DNA of 64,000 nt from Phycisphaerae bacterium (GTDB lineage: Bacteria > Planctomycetota > Phycisphaerae > UBA1845 > UTPLA1), in assembly GCA_035275405.1 (NCBI GenBank), contig DATEMU010000007.1:1-64000 (forward strand), in the 5' to 3' direction. The notes beneath the pieces are model-generated. The model was given only the letters and a program-made list of their open reading frames with translations. It did no database searches and was not told the DNA's origin. Position 1 is the first letter of the stretch. Each line of letters starts with the position of its first letter. Made by a program: the position numbers and the translations under genes. Of this stretch, positions 16,245 to 26,118 are shown one piece after another.

Positions 16245-18659
16245 ATGCCCGCGCCCAGCCCGGACAGACAATCGCACCAGAATTGGATCCGGCAGGCGCG
16301 CGCGCAGTCGGACGAGGCGGAGCGCCATCTGATCGAGGAGGGCCTGGGACTAGCTCTCGGTGATTCATCGGGGGGGAAGACGACATTGCGGCCCGACCTT
16401 TTTCCAGGCTATGCCCTGGAGACGGAGATTCATCGTGGCGGGCAGGGCACCATCTACCGCGCGAAGCAGCTTAGCACCGGCCGGCGAGTGGCGGTCAAGC
16501 TGATGCACGACAATGTCTTCAGCGGGCCTCTGGAGCGCGCGCGGTTTGAGCGCGAGACCCGCGTGCTGGCCGCGCTGCACCATCCCAACATCGTCGCGAT
16601 CCACGACGGCGGCAGCCACGACGGGCGATTTTTCCTGGTGATGGACTACATCGCCGGACAGCCGCTCGATGTCTACATCGCCAGTCAGTCGCGCTCGATC
16701 CGTGAGACGCTGGAGTTGTTCATCCAGATTTGCGACGCGGTCAATGCCGCGCACATCGGCGGGATTATTCACCGCGACCTCAAACCCGCGAATGTCCGCG
16801 TCGATGCGGAGGGGCGGGCGTACGTTCTCGATTTTGGATTGGCGAAGTTCACGGTCAGCGCGCCGGAAGGCGCCGGCTCCGAAGCCATGTCTCCTCCCAA
16901 CATGACCGTGACCGGTCAATTTCTCGGATCGATGCCGTGGGCGGCGCCGGAACAGGCGGAGGGCAGCCCGAGCCGAATCGACACGCGCACCGATGTGTAC
17001 GCGTTGGGCGTCCTGCTTTTCCAAATGCTGACCGGGAAGTTTCCGTATCAGGTCGTGGGGAGCGTCCGCTCGGTGCTGGACAACATCGCGAAAGCGGAGC
17101 CCATTCGGCCGCGCACGCTTTGCCGAGAAATCGACGATGAACTGGAAACGATCATACTCAAGTGTCTGAGCAAGGATCGGGAGCGGCGCTACCAGACGGC
17201 CGGCGAACTGTCGCGGGACCTGCGGCGGTATTTGAAGGGCGAGCCGATCGAGGCCAAGCGCGACAGTGCCTGGTACGTGTTGACCAAGTCGCTGCGTCGG
17301 CACACCTTGGCGGTTGCAGTGGCCGCGGGGTTTGTGGTGCTCGTCAGCGGGTCGGCGCTGGCGCTCGGGATCATGTATCGAGGAAAGGCCGCAGAGTACG
17401 CCCGCGCCGAGCGGCAGCGGGGAGAGGCGGTCATGGCGCGCGATCGGGCGGAGAAGGCGGCAGGCCAAGCGAGTGCCGTCACCCAGTTCCTCGAGAACAT
17501 GCTATCCTCCGCCGACCCGGAAGAGGGCAGCGGGCATGAGGTGAAGGTCGTTGACGTCCTGAAACGGGCATCAGGTCAGGCCACGGAGGCGTTGGCGAAG
17601 CAGCCGGAGGTACAAGTCGCGGTTCGCCGAGCATTGGGGAGCTCGTACTTTGGCCTTGGGCAGTATTCTGAGGCGGAAGGGGAATTCATCGCGGCCCTTC
17701 AAATCGCGCGGCAGTTTCTGGGGGAGGAGCATCAAGATACTCGAGCAATGGTCTCGGCCCTTGGCGCCAACTACTGGATCCAGGGAAAGTTTGATCAGGC
17801 GGAGCCGTTGATGCGTTCCGGGCTGGAAATGGAGCTGCGCCTGCATGGGGAGGACCATGTTGAATCCATCACGATGATGGATAACCTGGCCAGCGTCCTT
17901 AAGCGGACGGGCCGACCGGAAGAGGCCCTGCAATTGAACCGCCGCGCCTTCGCCGCGGCGGAGCGAGTGCTCGGACCCAACCATGAGACCACACGCAACT
18001 GTCTGAGCAACCTCGCCTTCGGCTTGATGGTCGCGGGGCACGACGCCGAGGCGGAGGCCCACTTTCGACGGGCGCTAGAGATGGACCGGTCGACGAGCTG
18101 GAGCAACAGAGAAATTTCGACAAGCACCCAGGTGGCCTTTGCCAACCTCCTCGTGAAAGTCGGGAAGGTCGAGGAGGGGGAGCAAGTGGCCCGCGCGTGC
18201 CTGGAGGAGCGAAAACGGCATTTGCCCGCGGGGCACACTCTCATCGGCGATTCCAAGCAAGTTCTGGGACGCGCCCGGCTGGCGCAGCACGACGCGGCGG
18301 CCGCGGAGCCGCTGTTTCGAGAAGCACTGGGCATTCACCAGGCGACGTTGCCTGCGGGAAGCTGGCGAATCGCCGTTACACAGTGCGACTTGGGACTAGC
18401 TTTGACCCAGCTCGAACGCTTTGAAGAGGCTGAACGACTCCTGCTCGAGTCGCACGCGACATTGAACCGCACGGCCGGAACCCAACCAAGACATGAGCAA
18501 AAGACGATCGCGGGACTAGCGGATTTGTATGCGGCTTGGGAGGCTGCCGCGCCGGGGACGGGCAAGGCGGAGAAGGCCGCGGAGTGGCGCGCGAAGCTCC
18601 CTACGACGCAAGCGGCTACACCGGCCACACAGAGCACTTCAAATCCGAAGTCGCGGTAA
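16245..18659 (+). CDS. Membrane Ser/Thr protein kinase with C-terminal TPR domain
   Basis: An 804-residue protein. The kinase domain spans about 55-320: ATP-binding loop RGGQGTIYRA, VAVK lysine near 85, HRDLKPANV with Asp near 178, DFG near 196, and the activation segment ending PWAAPEQ. One transmembrane helix follows at about 353-378. A coiled-coil-like stretch rich in Ala, Arg and Glu comes next, then a long array of tetratricopeptide repeats (about 430-760). This is the PknB-like planctomycete layout with a cytoplasmic kinase and a TPR sensor or scaffold. The TTG at 16236 is rejected for ATG 16245. It is cotranscribed with the upstream ECF sigma gene. Confidence 0.92.
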   Translation: MPAPSPDRQSHQNWIRQARAQSDEAERHLIEEGLGLALGDSSGGKTTLRPDLFPGYALETEIHRGGQGTIYRAKQLSTGRRVAVKLMHDNVFSGPLERARFERETRVLAALHHPNIVAIHDGGSHDGRFFLVMDYIAGQPLDVYIASQSRSIRETLELFIQICDAVNAAHIGGIIHRDLKPANVRVDAEGRAYVLDFGLAKFTVSAPEGAGSEAMSPPNMTVTGQFLGSMPWAAPEQAEGSPSRIDTRTDVYALGVLLFQMLTGKFPYQVVGSVRSVLDNIAKAEPIRPRTLCREIDDELETIILKCLSKDRERRYQTAGELSRDLRRYLKGEPIEAKRDSAWYVLTKSLRRHTLAVAVAAGFVVLVSGSALALGIMYRGKAAEYARAERQRGEAVMARDRAEKAAGQASAVTQFLENMLSSADPEEGSGHEVKVVDVLKRASGQATEALAKQPEVQVAVRRALGSSYFGLGQYSEAEGEFIAALQIARQFLGEEHQDTRAMVSALGANYWIQGKFDQAEPLMRSGLEMELRLHGEDHVESITMMDNLASVLKRTGRPEEALQLNRRAFAAAERVLGPNHETTRNCLSNLAFGLMVAGHDAEAEAHFRRALEMDRSTSWSNREISTSTQVAFANLLVKVGKVEEGEQVARACLEERKRHLPAGHTLIGDSKQVLGRARLAQHDAAAAEPLFREALGIHQATLPAGSWRIAVTQCDLGLALTQLERFEEAERLLLESHATLNRTAGTQPRHEQKTIAGLADLYAAWEAAAPGTGKAEKAAEWRAKLPTTQAATPATQSTSNPKSR

Positions 18660-18738
18660 TCGCCGAATTTGATCGCGATAGGGTCCATCCCGCTCCGCTT
18701 CGATTGCCCCCCTATCGGCGATTCGATATCCTCCGCGA

Positions 18739-19659
18739 ATGCGACCGCTCGGTATGGCCCTCGCGCTGCTGCTCTTTTTTGGCGCGGGCTGCACGCGCTC
18801 CGAATCCGAAGTTCGCAAACCCTCACAAAAGATTATTGGCGTCACGCTGCTGACCGTGCAGCACCAGTTCTACCAGGAACTCCGGGCCGGTCTGGAGGAA
18901 GAGGCCGTGCGTCACGGCTACCGGCTGCTTATCAGCACGGCGGAATTCGACTCGGCCCGGCAGGCCAACCAGATTGATGAATTCATTGTGCAGAAGGTGG
19001 ACGCGATGATCGTCTGTCCCTGCGACTCGCGGAGCGTCGGGGCGAGCATCGTCGCGGCGAATCAGGCGAATATCCCCGTGTTCACGGCCGACATCGCGTC
19101 CGTGTCACCGCTCGGAAAAGTCGCGGCGCACATTGCCTCGGACAACGTCGCCGGGGGCCGAGCGGCCGCGAGGCTGCTGGCCAAGGCCATCGGCGACAAA
19201 GGAAAAGTCGTGGTGCTGTCCCACCCCGAGGTGGCCAGCGTCGCGGATCGCGTTCGGGGCTTCAAGGAGGAATTGGCCGCGCATCCGAACGTGCAGGTCG
19301 TTGCCGAGCTGTCTTCCGATGGCAAGCGCGACAAGGCCGTGCGGGTGATGGAGGACCTTCTGCAAGCTTATCCCGATCTGAGCGGCGTTTTCGGCATCAA
19401 TGACGATACGGCGCTGGGCGCGCTGGCGGCGATCGAGGCGGCCGGAAAACTCAAGCAAATCAAGATCGTCGGATACGACGCGACGCCCGAGGCGCGGGCG
19501 AAGATCAAGGCGGGCCAGATTTACGGGGATGTTATTCAAGACCCTCGACGGATCGGAGTCCTTACCATTCAGGCCATTCGTGATTCGTTCGCGGGGCGGA
19601 AGCCACCTGAAGTGATTCCCGTCGAAGTCGGCGTCTTCACTGGCGATTCGCCGCCGTGA
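18739..19659 (+). CDS. Sugar ABC transporter substrate-binding lipoprotein (RbsB-like)
   Basis: A 306-residue periplasmic-binding protein of the type I sugar family. The lipoprotein signal ends FFGAGC. The mature part has the ribose-binding-protein order: IIGVTLLTVQHQFYQEL, DAMIVCPCDS, HIASDNVAGGRAAARLL, VFGINDDTALGALAAI and IVGYDATPEA. It starts an operon with the ATPase (4-base gap), permease and GH38 mannosidase genes. The sugar is not proven; the linked alpha-mannosidase suggests mannose or a mannoside. Confidence 0.92.
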   Translation: MRPLGMALALLLFFGAGCTRSESEVRKPSQKIIGVTLLTVQHQFYQELRAGLEEEAVRHGYRLLISTAEFDSARQANQIDEFIVQKVDAMIVCPCDSRSVGASIVAANQANIPVFTADIASVSPLGKVAAHIASDNVAGGRAAARLLAKAIGDKGKVVVLSHPEVASVADRVRGFKEELAAHPNVQVVAELSSDGKRDKAVRVMEDLLQAYPDLSGVFGINDDTALGALAAIEAAGKLKQIKIVGYDATPEARAKIKAGQIYGDVIQDPRRIGVLTIQAIRDSFAGRKPPEVIPVEVGVFTGDSPP

Positions 19660-19663
19660 TGTT

Positions 19664-21172
19664 ATGGACTCCGTCCCTCCGCGCATTCGATTCGATCGTA
19701 TCTCCAAGTCCTACGCCGGCGTGCGAGCCCTCGACGCCGTCAGTTTTGATGTACGGCCAGGCTGCATCCATGCCCTCGTCGGAGAGAACGGCGCCGGAAA
19801 GAGCACGCTGATGAAGATCCTCGCCGGGGCCGTCCGCGCCGACGCCGGTGCGATCGAATTGGATGGCGCCCCCGCGATGATGACCGACGCGCGGACCGCG
19901 CAACGGCTCGGCATTGCCATCGTTTACCAGGAATTCAATCTCATCGCGCACCTGTCGGTCAGCGAAAACGTCTATCTGGGCCGCTGGCCGCGAGCCAAGA
20001 TGGGGATCATCCGGAACGGTGAGATGAACCGCCAGGCGCAGCGGCTTTTCGACGAATTGGGATTACCTGTCCCCGTGCGCGCCCCGGTCGCGGACCTCAG
20101 CGTCGCGCAGCAGCAGATGGTCGAGATCGCCAAAGCCCTGTCGCTGGACGCCCGCGTGCTGATCCTGGACGAGCCGTCGGCCGTCCTTACGCCGCACGAA
20201 CTGGCGGCCCTGTTTCGCGTCATTCGCGAATTGGCCGCGCGGGGCGTCACCATCCTCTACATTTCCCATCGTTTCGACGAGATTTTCGAACTCGCGGACG
20301 ATGTGACCGTCCTGCGCGACGGGCAACACATCTCCACGCGCCCAATTCGCCAGGTGGATCGCAGGCAGTTGATTGCGGAATGCGTGGGCCGGCCGCTGGA
20401 AGAGGAGTTTCCTCCTCGCCTCGTCGAACAGGGAGCGGTCGCGCTGCAAGTCGAACGACTCTCCTGCACGGGCATCTTCAGCGATGTGTCCTTTGATGTC
20501 CGCGAGGGAGAAGTCCTGGCGTTGACCGGTCTCGTTGGCTCGGGGCGAAGTTCAGTCGCCCTCTCCATCTACGGCGCGTTGCCCGCCACGAAGGGTCGCA
20601 TCGTCGTGGGCGACGCCGTCGGGCCGTTCAGATCCCCGATCGAGGCCCAGCACGCGGGCATCGCCTACGTACCGGAAGACCGTCGCCATCAGGGCCTGCT
20701 CATGGCCCGATCGCTTCGAGAGAATCTCACTTTGGCGCGTCGCGAGGACGCGGCCGTGTGGGGACTGCTGAGCGTCTCGCGCGAGCGAGTCATTGCGCGG
20801 CGCAGGATTTCCCAATGCGCGATTAAGGCGGCGGGAACGGAAATCGCGGCCGCGACGCTCAGTGGCGGCAATCAACAGAAGCTGCTCCTGGCGCGGTGGC
20901 TCGATCGCCCATTTCGCGTCATGATTCTCGATGAACCCACGCGCGGCGTGGACGTCGGCGCGAAGTCCGAGATCTATGCCATGATCAACGCGATCGCGGC
21001 TCAAGGGACCGCTATCCTGATGGTTTCCTCCGACCTACCCGAGGCACTCGGCATGGCCGATCGCATCGCCGTCATGTCGCGCGGCCGCCTGACCGGCATC
21101 CTCGCCAATCGCGACCGGCAGGTTACGCAAGAACAGGTCCTTCGCTTGGCGCTCGGAGAATCCGCGTCATGA
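19664..21172 (+). CDS. Sugar ABC transporter ATP-binding protein (RbsA-like)
   Basis: A 502-residue double ATPase. The N-terminal half has Walker A GENGAGKST, signature-like LSVAQQQMVEIAKAL and Walker B VLILDEPSAV. The C-terminal half has the usual weaker GLVGSGRSS and a good LSGGNQQK and VMILDEPTRGVD. This tandem layout is diagnostic of CUT2 sugar importers. It starts 4 bases after the binding-protein gene and overlaps the permease gene by ATGA (21169-21172), so translational coupling is likely. Confidence 0.94.
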   Translation: MDSVPPRIRFDRISKSYAGVRALDAVSFDVRPGCIHALVGENGAGKSTLMKILAGAVRADAGAIELDGAPAMMTDARTAQRLGIAIVYQEFNLIAHLSVSENVYLGRWPRAKMGIIRNGEMNRQAQRLFDELGLPVPVRAPVADLSVAQQQMVEIAKALSLDARVLILDEPSAVLTPHELAALFRVIRELAARGVTILYISHRFDEIFELADDVTVLRDGQHISTRPIRQVDRRQLIAECVGRPLEEEFPPRLVEQGAVALQVERLSCTGIFSDVSFDVREGEVLALTGLVGSGRSSVALSIYGALPATKGRIVVGDAVGPFRSPIEAQHAGIAYVPEDRRHQGLLMARSLRENLTLARREDAAVWGLLSVSRERVIARRRISQCAIKAAGTEIAAATLSGGNQQKLLLARWLDRPFRVMILDEPTRGVDVGAKSEIYAMINAIAAQGTAILMVSSDLPEALGMADRIAVMSRGRLTGILANRDRQVTQEQVLRLALGESAS

Positions 21173-22164
21173 CGCCTTCTACGCAAGTCTCGTTCTGGCG
21201 CTACGTCCTCGCGGCACGGATGCTCGTCATACTGCTTCTGTTGGCGGCGGCATCCTCAGTGATGACCAAGGGACAGTTCGCCCAACTCGACAATCTCGTC
21301 AACGTCGCGCGGCAGGTTTCGTTCGAGGGTCTGATCGCGTTCGGAATGACGCTGGTGATTGTCACCGGCGGGATCGATCTCTCCGTGGGTTCGCTGGTCG
21401 CCCTCACCGGCGTGATCGCCGCGCTGGCCATGCGCGCAGCCGACGGCTCGCCGCCCACGGTCGCCATATCGCTGGGACTCCTCTGCGGCGTCGCTGGCGG
21501 GGCCGCCATCGGAGCGTCGTCCGGCGCGATCGTCGCAAGATTCTCCATTCCACCGTTCCTTGTCACTCTCTCGGCCATGCTCATGGCCCGAGGGTTTGCC
21601 TTCATATTCTGCAATGGCCAGCCCATCTATGAACTGCCCGAGCAACTCATCACGCTTGGCCGGGGATTCTTATTCGAGGATTCCCTCGGACGCTTGCTGC
21701 CGGTGCCGGTCGTCGTCCTGATCTGCGCGTATGGATTCTTTGCAGTGCTCCTGGGTCGCACCGTTTTTGGGCGCGGCGTCATCGCGATCGGCAGCAATGA
21801 AGAGGCTTCGCGACTGGCGGGAATCCCGGTGCGCCGCACGAAGGTCCTGGTTTACATGATTACCGGCGCCCTCTGCGGGCTGGCCGGCGTGCTGCACGTC
21901 GGCAAATTGATGGCCGCGGACCCCAAGGTCGGCGACATGTGGGAGCTGAATGTCATCGCGGCCGTCGTGGTCGGGGGAACGAGCCTTTTTGGCGGTCGCG
22001 GGACGATGACCGGGACGCTGCTGGGCGCGCTTCTGATCGGCGTCCTCAATAACAGCCTCAATCTCTTGCATGTCGAGCATTTTTGGCAGAAGGTGGTGCT
22101 GGGCGGCGTGATCCTGGCGGCGAGCCTGGTGGATGCAGGGCTTCGGCGGCTGGAATCGAGATGA
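21169..22164 (+). CDS. Sugar ABC transporter permease (RbsC-like)
   Basis: A 331-residue inner-membrane protein with about nine to ten hydrophobic helices. It carries the CUT2 permease signatures ALGMTLVIVTGGIDLSVGS (here FGMTLVIVTGGIDLSVGS), GRTVFGRGVIAIGSNEEASRLAGI and the conserved VVGGTSLFGGRGTMTGT loop. It overlaps the ATPase gene by four bases. The mannosidase gene begins 12 bases later behind its own AGGGGA. Confidence 0.94.
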   Translation: MTPSTQVSFWRYVLAARMLVILLLLAAASSVMTKGQFAQLDNLVNVARQVSFEGLIAFGMTLVIVTGGIDLSVGSLVALTGVIAALAMRAADGSPPTVAISLGLLCGVAGGAAIGASSGAIVARFSIPPFLVTLSAMLMARGFAFIFCNGQPIYELPEQLITLGRGFLFEDSLGRLLPVPVVVLICAYGFFAVLLGRTVFGRGVIAIGSNEEASRLAGIPVRRTKVLVYMITGALCGLAGVLHVGKLMAADPKVGDMWELNVIAAVVVGGTSLFGGRGTMTGTLLGALLIGVLNNSLNLLHVEHFWQKVVLGGVILAASLVDAGLRRLESR

Positions 22165-22176
22165 AGGGGATTGCCC

Positions 22177-25100
22177 ATGAAAAAGAGATTCACCGCAGAG
22201 GCACAGAGCGTACTTAAGAAATGTACTCTCGGAGCCTCTGTGTCTCTGTGGTGTGGGACTTTCCTGTTTGTAGTCCCCAGTGGTATTGGCGCCGAGCCGC
22301 CGAAGTATGATCTTTCCAAAGACCGCGTCCTGTATTGCGTCGGCTATGCACACCTGGACACGCAATGGCGGTGGGACTATTGCACGACCATTGATCAGTA
22401 CATCAAGAACACCTTGGACGACAATTTTCAGCGGTTCGAGAAATATCCCGGCTACGTTTTTAATTTCACGGGCTCCGTGCGCTACGAGATGATGAAGGAG
22501 TACTACCCCGAGAAGTACGAGCGCCTGAAGAAGTACATCGCCGAGGGCCGCTGGTTCGTCTCGGGGTCGTCCGTCGACGAGGGCGATGTCAATGTGCCGT
22601 CCGCCGAGGCGACGATCCGCCAAGTCCTGTACGGCAACGAGTACTTCCGGCGGGAGTTCGGCAAGGAGAGCATCGACTTCATGCTGCCGGACTGCTTCGG
22701 CTTTCCGGCGTCCATGCCGTCCATCTGGGCGCACTGCGGTCTAAAGGGTTTCTCGACGCAGAAGCTCACCTGGGGCTCCGCCGTCGGGATTCCTTTCAAG
22801 ATCGGCGTCTGGGAAGGGCCGGACGGCAAGTCTGTCATCGCGGCCTTCGATCCCGGGCCATACGTCGGGGCAATCCAAGGACGCGTGGATACGAATGAGG
22901 AGTGGGTGAAGCGGGTTGAGGAAAACGGCCGCCAGTATGGCGTGTGGGCGGATTACCACTATTACGGCGTCGGCGACCAGGGCGGGGCGCCGCGCGAGGA
23001 GGACATCAAGAACTATCTCGCCAGCATCGGCAATGCGGACGGCAAGATTAAGGTGGCCCTCGTCGCATCGGACCAGATGTACAAGGACATTACGGCCGAG
23101 CAGGAAAAGCGGCTGCCGCGTTACAAGGGCGACCTGCTGCTGACCGAGCACTCCGCCGGGACACTGACTTCGCAGGCGTACATGAAGCGCTGGAACCGCA
23201 AGAACGAGCAACTGGCCGACGCGGCCGAGCGAGTTGCCGTCGCTGCGGACTGGCTCGGTGGGGCGGTCTATCCGCGCGAGAAGCTCAATCGTTCCTGGGT
23301 GCGGGCGCTCGCCAATCAGATGCACGATATTCTGCCTGGTACGAGCATTCCCCGCGCTTACACGTATTCGTGGAATGACGAGGTCGTGGCGCTCAACGGG
23401 TTTGCCGCCGTACTGAGCGACTCAGTCGGGGCGATCGTTCGAGCCATGGATACGCGCGGGAAGGGTACGGCGCTCGTGGTGTACAACCCGCTCGCCATGG
23501 ACCGCGAGGATCTTGTCGAGGCCGAAATCCTCTTCGACGAATTGCCGCCCAAGTCCGTACGAGTCTTCGATGGGACCGGCAAGGAGACGCCGTCGCAGAT
23601 TGTCGGCCGTGGCGATCGCGCGATTACGGTGCTGTTTGTTGCGCGTGCCCCCTCGGTCGGCTTGGCCGTGTTCGATGTGCGAGCGAGCGACTCGCCGAGT
23701 CAAATGAAAACGGGGCTTCGCGTCGCGGACGCCGAATTGGAGAATGAGCAATACCACGTCTCGCTGGACGGCAATGGCGACGTTTCATCCATTCGCGACA
23801 AGGCCAGTAGCGACGGTCGCGAACTCCTCGCCGCGCCGGCCCAATTGGTGTTCACGTATGAAAAGCCGCGCAACTGGCCCGCGTGGAACATGGACTGGGC
23901 CGATCGCCAGCAACCGCCGATCGATACCGTCCGCGGCCCCGCGAAGATTCAGATCATTGAAAAGGGGCCGGTTCGCGTCGGCATCCGCGTTGAGCGAAAG
24001 GCCCGTAATTCGATCATCGTGCAGGAGATCCGGCTCGCCGCGGGAGATGCCGGTCGGCGCGTGGAGTTCAGGACCGCCATCGATTGGCAATCGACGGAGT
24101 GCGCGCTGAAAGCGGCATTTCCATTGAAGGCCTCCAACCCGATGGCGACGTACAACTGGGGCATGGGCACGATCGAGCGCGGCAACAACGAGCCGACCAA
24201 GTATGAAGTGCCGTCGCATGAGTGGTTTGAATTGACTGACTACTCGGGTGAACATGGCGTCTCCATCCTTGAAGACTGCAAGTTTGGCTCGGACAAGCCC
24301 GTGGACCATATTGTGCGCTTGACGCTGCTCTACACGCCCGGCGTCCGCAAGGGCTACCTCGACCAGCACAGCCAGGACTGGGGGCGACACGACATGCTCT
24401 ACGCGCTCTACGCCCACGCGGGGGACTGGCGCAAAGGACAAAGTGAATGGCAGGGGCGTCGGCTCAATCAGCCGCTCGTGGCGTTTCAGGCGCCCATGCA
24501 CAACGGGCCGCTCGGCAAATCGTTCTCGATCGCGTCTATCGATCCCGGCGCGCCGGGACAAGTGGATATCCGCGCGGTAAAGAAGGCGGAGCAGGGCGAT
24601 TGGACCATTGTTCGCCTCCAGGAGCTTTGGGGACGCAAGGCCGAGGGCGTGACTGTCCGCTTGGGCACCGGAATAAAAGAGGCCCATGAAGTGGATGGGC
24701 AGGAGCGGCGGATCGGGGATGCCGTTGTTAAGGACGGAAAGCTCGTGACGAGCCTCTCTCCCAATAGCCCCCGAAGCTTTGCCGTTCGTTTGTCGGCGCC
24801 CGCTACGTCGCTCAAGCCGCCGCAGTGCATACCCGTAACCCTGCCGTTTGATCAGGATGTCGTAAGTTCGGATGCCAAACGTAGCGACGGTGCAATGGAC
24901 GCTGAGGGCCGCACCATGCCCGCCGAAATGCTGCCAAAGTCAATGACGAGCGAGGGCATCACTTTCGAGTTTGGTCCGACCGCCGATGGCAAGCCGCAGG
25001 CCGTGACCTGTCGCGGCCAAACGATCGCGCTGCCAGCGGGCGATTTCAATCGGATCCATCTCCTCGCGGCGGCGACTGAAGCTACAACGGGGCAGTTCGA

Positions 25101-26118
25101 TATTGACGGCCATCCGCATGAAGTGGCCGTCCAGTCGTGGACCGGCTTCGTCGGCCAGTTTGACGATCGCGTCTGGGATCGCTCGTTCGGCGAGGTGGAC
25201 TACGTCTGCGAGGGCAAGGTCGTGGGATTGACGCCCGGTTTCATCAAGCGCGACACCATTGCGTGGTTCGCTACGCATCGCCATCACCCGAAACTCGACA
25301 ATGAGGCCTACAAGTTCAGCTATCTGTACAAGTACGGATTCGACCTGCCGCCAAGCGCCAGAGAACTGCGCCTGCCCGACAACGAGAAGATCAAGATCCT
25401 CGCGGTCACGCTGGCAAAAAACGAAAACGACGCGGCACGGCCTGTTCAGCCGCTTTACGACGATTTTTCCAAGCGTGGCCCGCTCGAATTTCGCCATATC
25501 TATCCTCCGCCCCCGCCGCCCATCTACGACGGTCTCAAACCCATCGCCGCGGTGGCGATCGACCGGAAGCCCGCCTTCGACGCGCTGAGCATGGGTCCGC
25601 CTTCCGCCGCGGACGACACCGATCGATCGAAGGGCGGCCCAATGTTCGAGTTTCTCGATCGCGACGGCGAATTCTCGCCGCACTCCCGATCCGGCGCGGA
25701 CGGCCGCAGCCTGCCACGGCTCAACGACGGCCTGGCCGCCAACAACGACGACGACATCGAACATTGCGTCTGGTTCGACAATCAGGCCCGATTCTTTATC
25801 GACCTCAAGTCGAGCCGGCGACTCGAACGCATCAACACCTACTCCTGGCACAGCGCCAACCGCGCGCCGCAGTATTTTTCGCTTTGGGGTTGCAACGACG
25901 AGAAACTGCCGAAAGTCGATTTCGCACGGGGCGGTCACGGCGACTGGACGCTGATCGCCGTCGTGGATACTCGCCCGCTGGGTCAAGGCGAAATCCACGG
26001 CTCATCGGTTGCCGCCGCGACGGGCACACTTGGACCATTCCGGCATCTATTGTGGATCGTCGAAGAGTCCGCCCCCGGCACCTTCTTCACGGAGATTGAT
26101 GTTCATGCCGCCAAGTAA
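22177..26118 (+). CDS. Secreted GH38-family alpha-mannosidase
   Basis: A 1,313-residue exported glycoside hydrolase. The metal-binding YAHLDTQW (His59, Asp61) and the nucleophile segment MLPDCFGFP (Asp172) are the GH38 hallmarks; the middle and C-terminal beta domains of the family follow to about 890. The extra C-terminal 400 residues include a discoidin-like stretch (about 1180-1313, LERINTYSWHSANRAPQYF), possibly for carbohydrate binding. ATG 22177 is chosen because AGGGGA lies six bases upstream. Residues about 5-26 of the signal peptide are encoded by a palindromic repeat element (22191-22253), so the signal peptide looks recently recruited. It lies in an operon with a sugar importer. 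Confidence 0.9.
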   Translation: MKKRFTAEAQSVLKKCTLGASVSLWCGTFLFVVPSGIGAEPPKYDLSKDRVLYCVGYAHLDTQWRWDYCTTIDQYIKNTLDDNFQRFEKYPGYVFNFTGSVRYEMMKEYYPEKYERLKKYIAEGRWFVSGSSVDEGDVNVPSAEATIRQVLYGNEYFRREFGKESIDFMLPDCFGFPASMPSIWAHCGLKGFSTQKLTWGSAVGIPFKIGVWEGPDGKSVIAAFDPGPYVGAIQGRVDTNEEWVKRVEENGRQYGVWADYHYYGVGDQGGAPREEDIKNYLASIGNADGKIKVALVASDQMYKDITAEQEKRLPRYKGDLLLTEHSAGTLTSQAYMKRWNRKNEQLADAAERVAVAADWLGGAVYPREKLNRSWVRALANQMHDILPGTSIPRAYTYSWNDEVVALNGFAAVLSDSVGAIVRAMDTRGKGTALVVYNPLAMDREDLVEAEILFDELPPKSVRVFDGTGKETPSQIVGRGDRAITVLFVARAPSVGLAVFDVRASDSPSQMKTGLRVADAELENEQYHVSLDGNGDVSSIRDKASSDGRELLAAPAQLVFTYEKPRNWPAWNMDWADRQQPPIDTVRGPAKIQIIEKGPVRVGIRVERKARNSIIVQEIRLAAGDAGRRVEFRTAIDWQSTECALKAAFPLKASNPMATYNWGMGTIERGNNEPTKYEVPSHEWFELTDYSGEHGVSILEDCKFGSDKPVDHIVRLTLLYTPGVRKGYLDQHSQDWGRHDMLYALYAHAGDWRKGQSEWQGRRLNQPLVAFQAPMHNGPLGKSFSIASIDPGAPGQVDIRAVKKAEQGDWTIVRLQELWGRKAEGVTVRLGTGIKEAHEVDGQERRIGDAVVKDGKLVTSLSPNSPRSFAVRLSAPATSLKPPQCIPVTLPFDQDVVSSDAKRSDGAMDAEGRTMPAEMLPKSMTSEGITFEFGPTADGKPQAVTCRGQTIALPAGDFNRIHLLAAATEATTGQFDIDGHPHEVAVQSWTGFVGQFDDRVWDRSFGEVDYVCEGKVVGLTPGFIKRDTIAWFATHRHHPKLDNEAYKFSYLYKYGFDLPPSARELRLPDNEKIKILAVTLAKNENDAARPVQPLYDDFSKRGPLEFRHIYPPPPPPIYDGLKPIAAVAIDRKPAFDALSMGPPSAADDTDRSKGGPMFEFLDRDGEFSPHSRSGADGRSLPRLNDGLAANNDDDIEHCVWFDNQARFFIDLKSSRRLERINTYSWHSANRAPQYFSLWGCNDEKLPKVDFARGGHGDWTLIAVVDTRPLGQGEIHGSSVAAATGTLGPFRHLLWIVEESAPGTFFTEIDVHAAK
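22191..22253. repeat. Palindromic element encoding a signal peptide
   Basis: Left arm CACCGCAGAGGCACAGAG (22191-22208) and right arm CTCTGTGTCTCTGTGGTG (22236-22253) pair at 16 of 18 positions around a 27-base spacer. The arms match the copy at 62281-62373 closely. This copy lies inside the start of the mannosidase gene and is read in frame. Confidence 0.75.
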
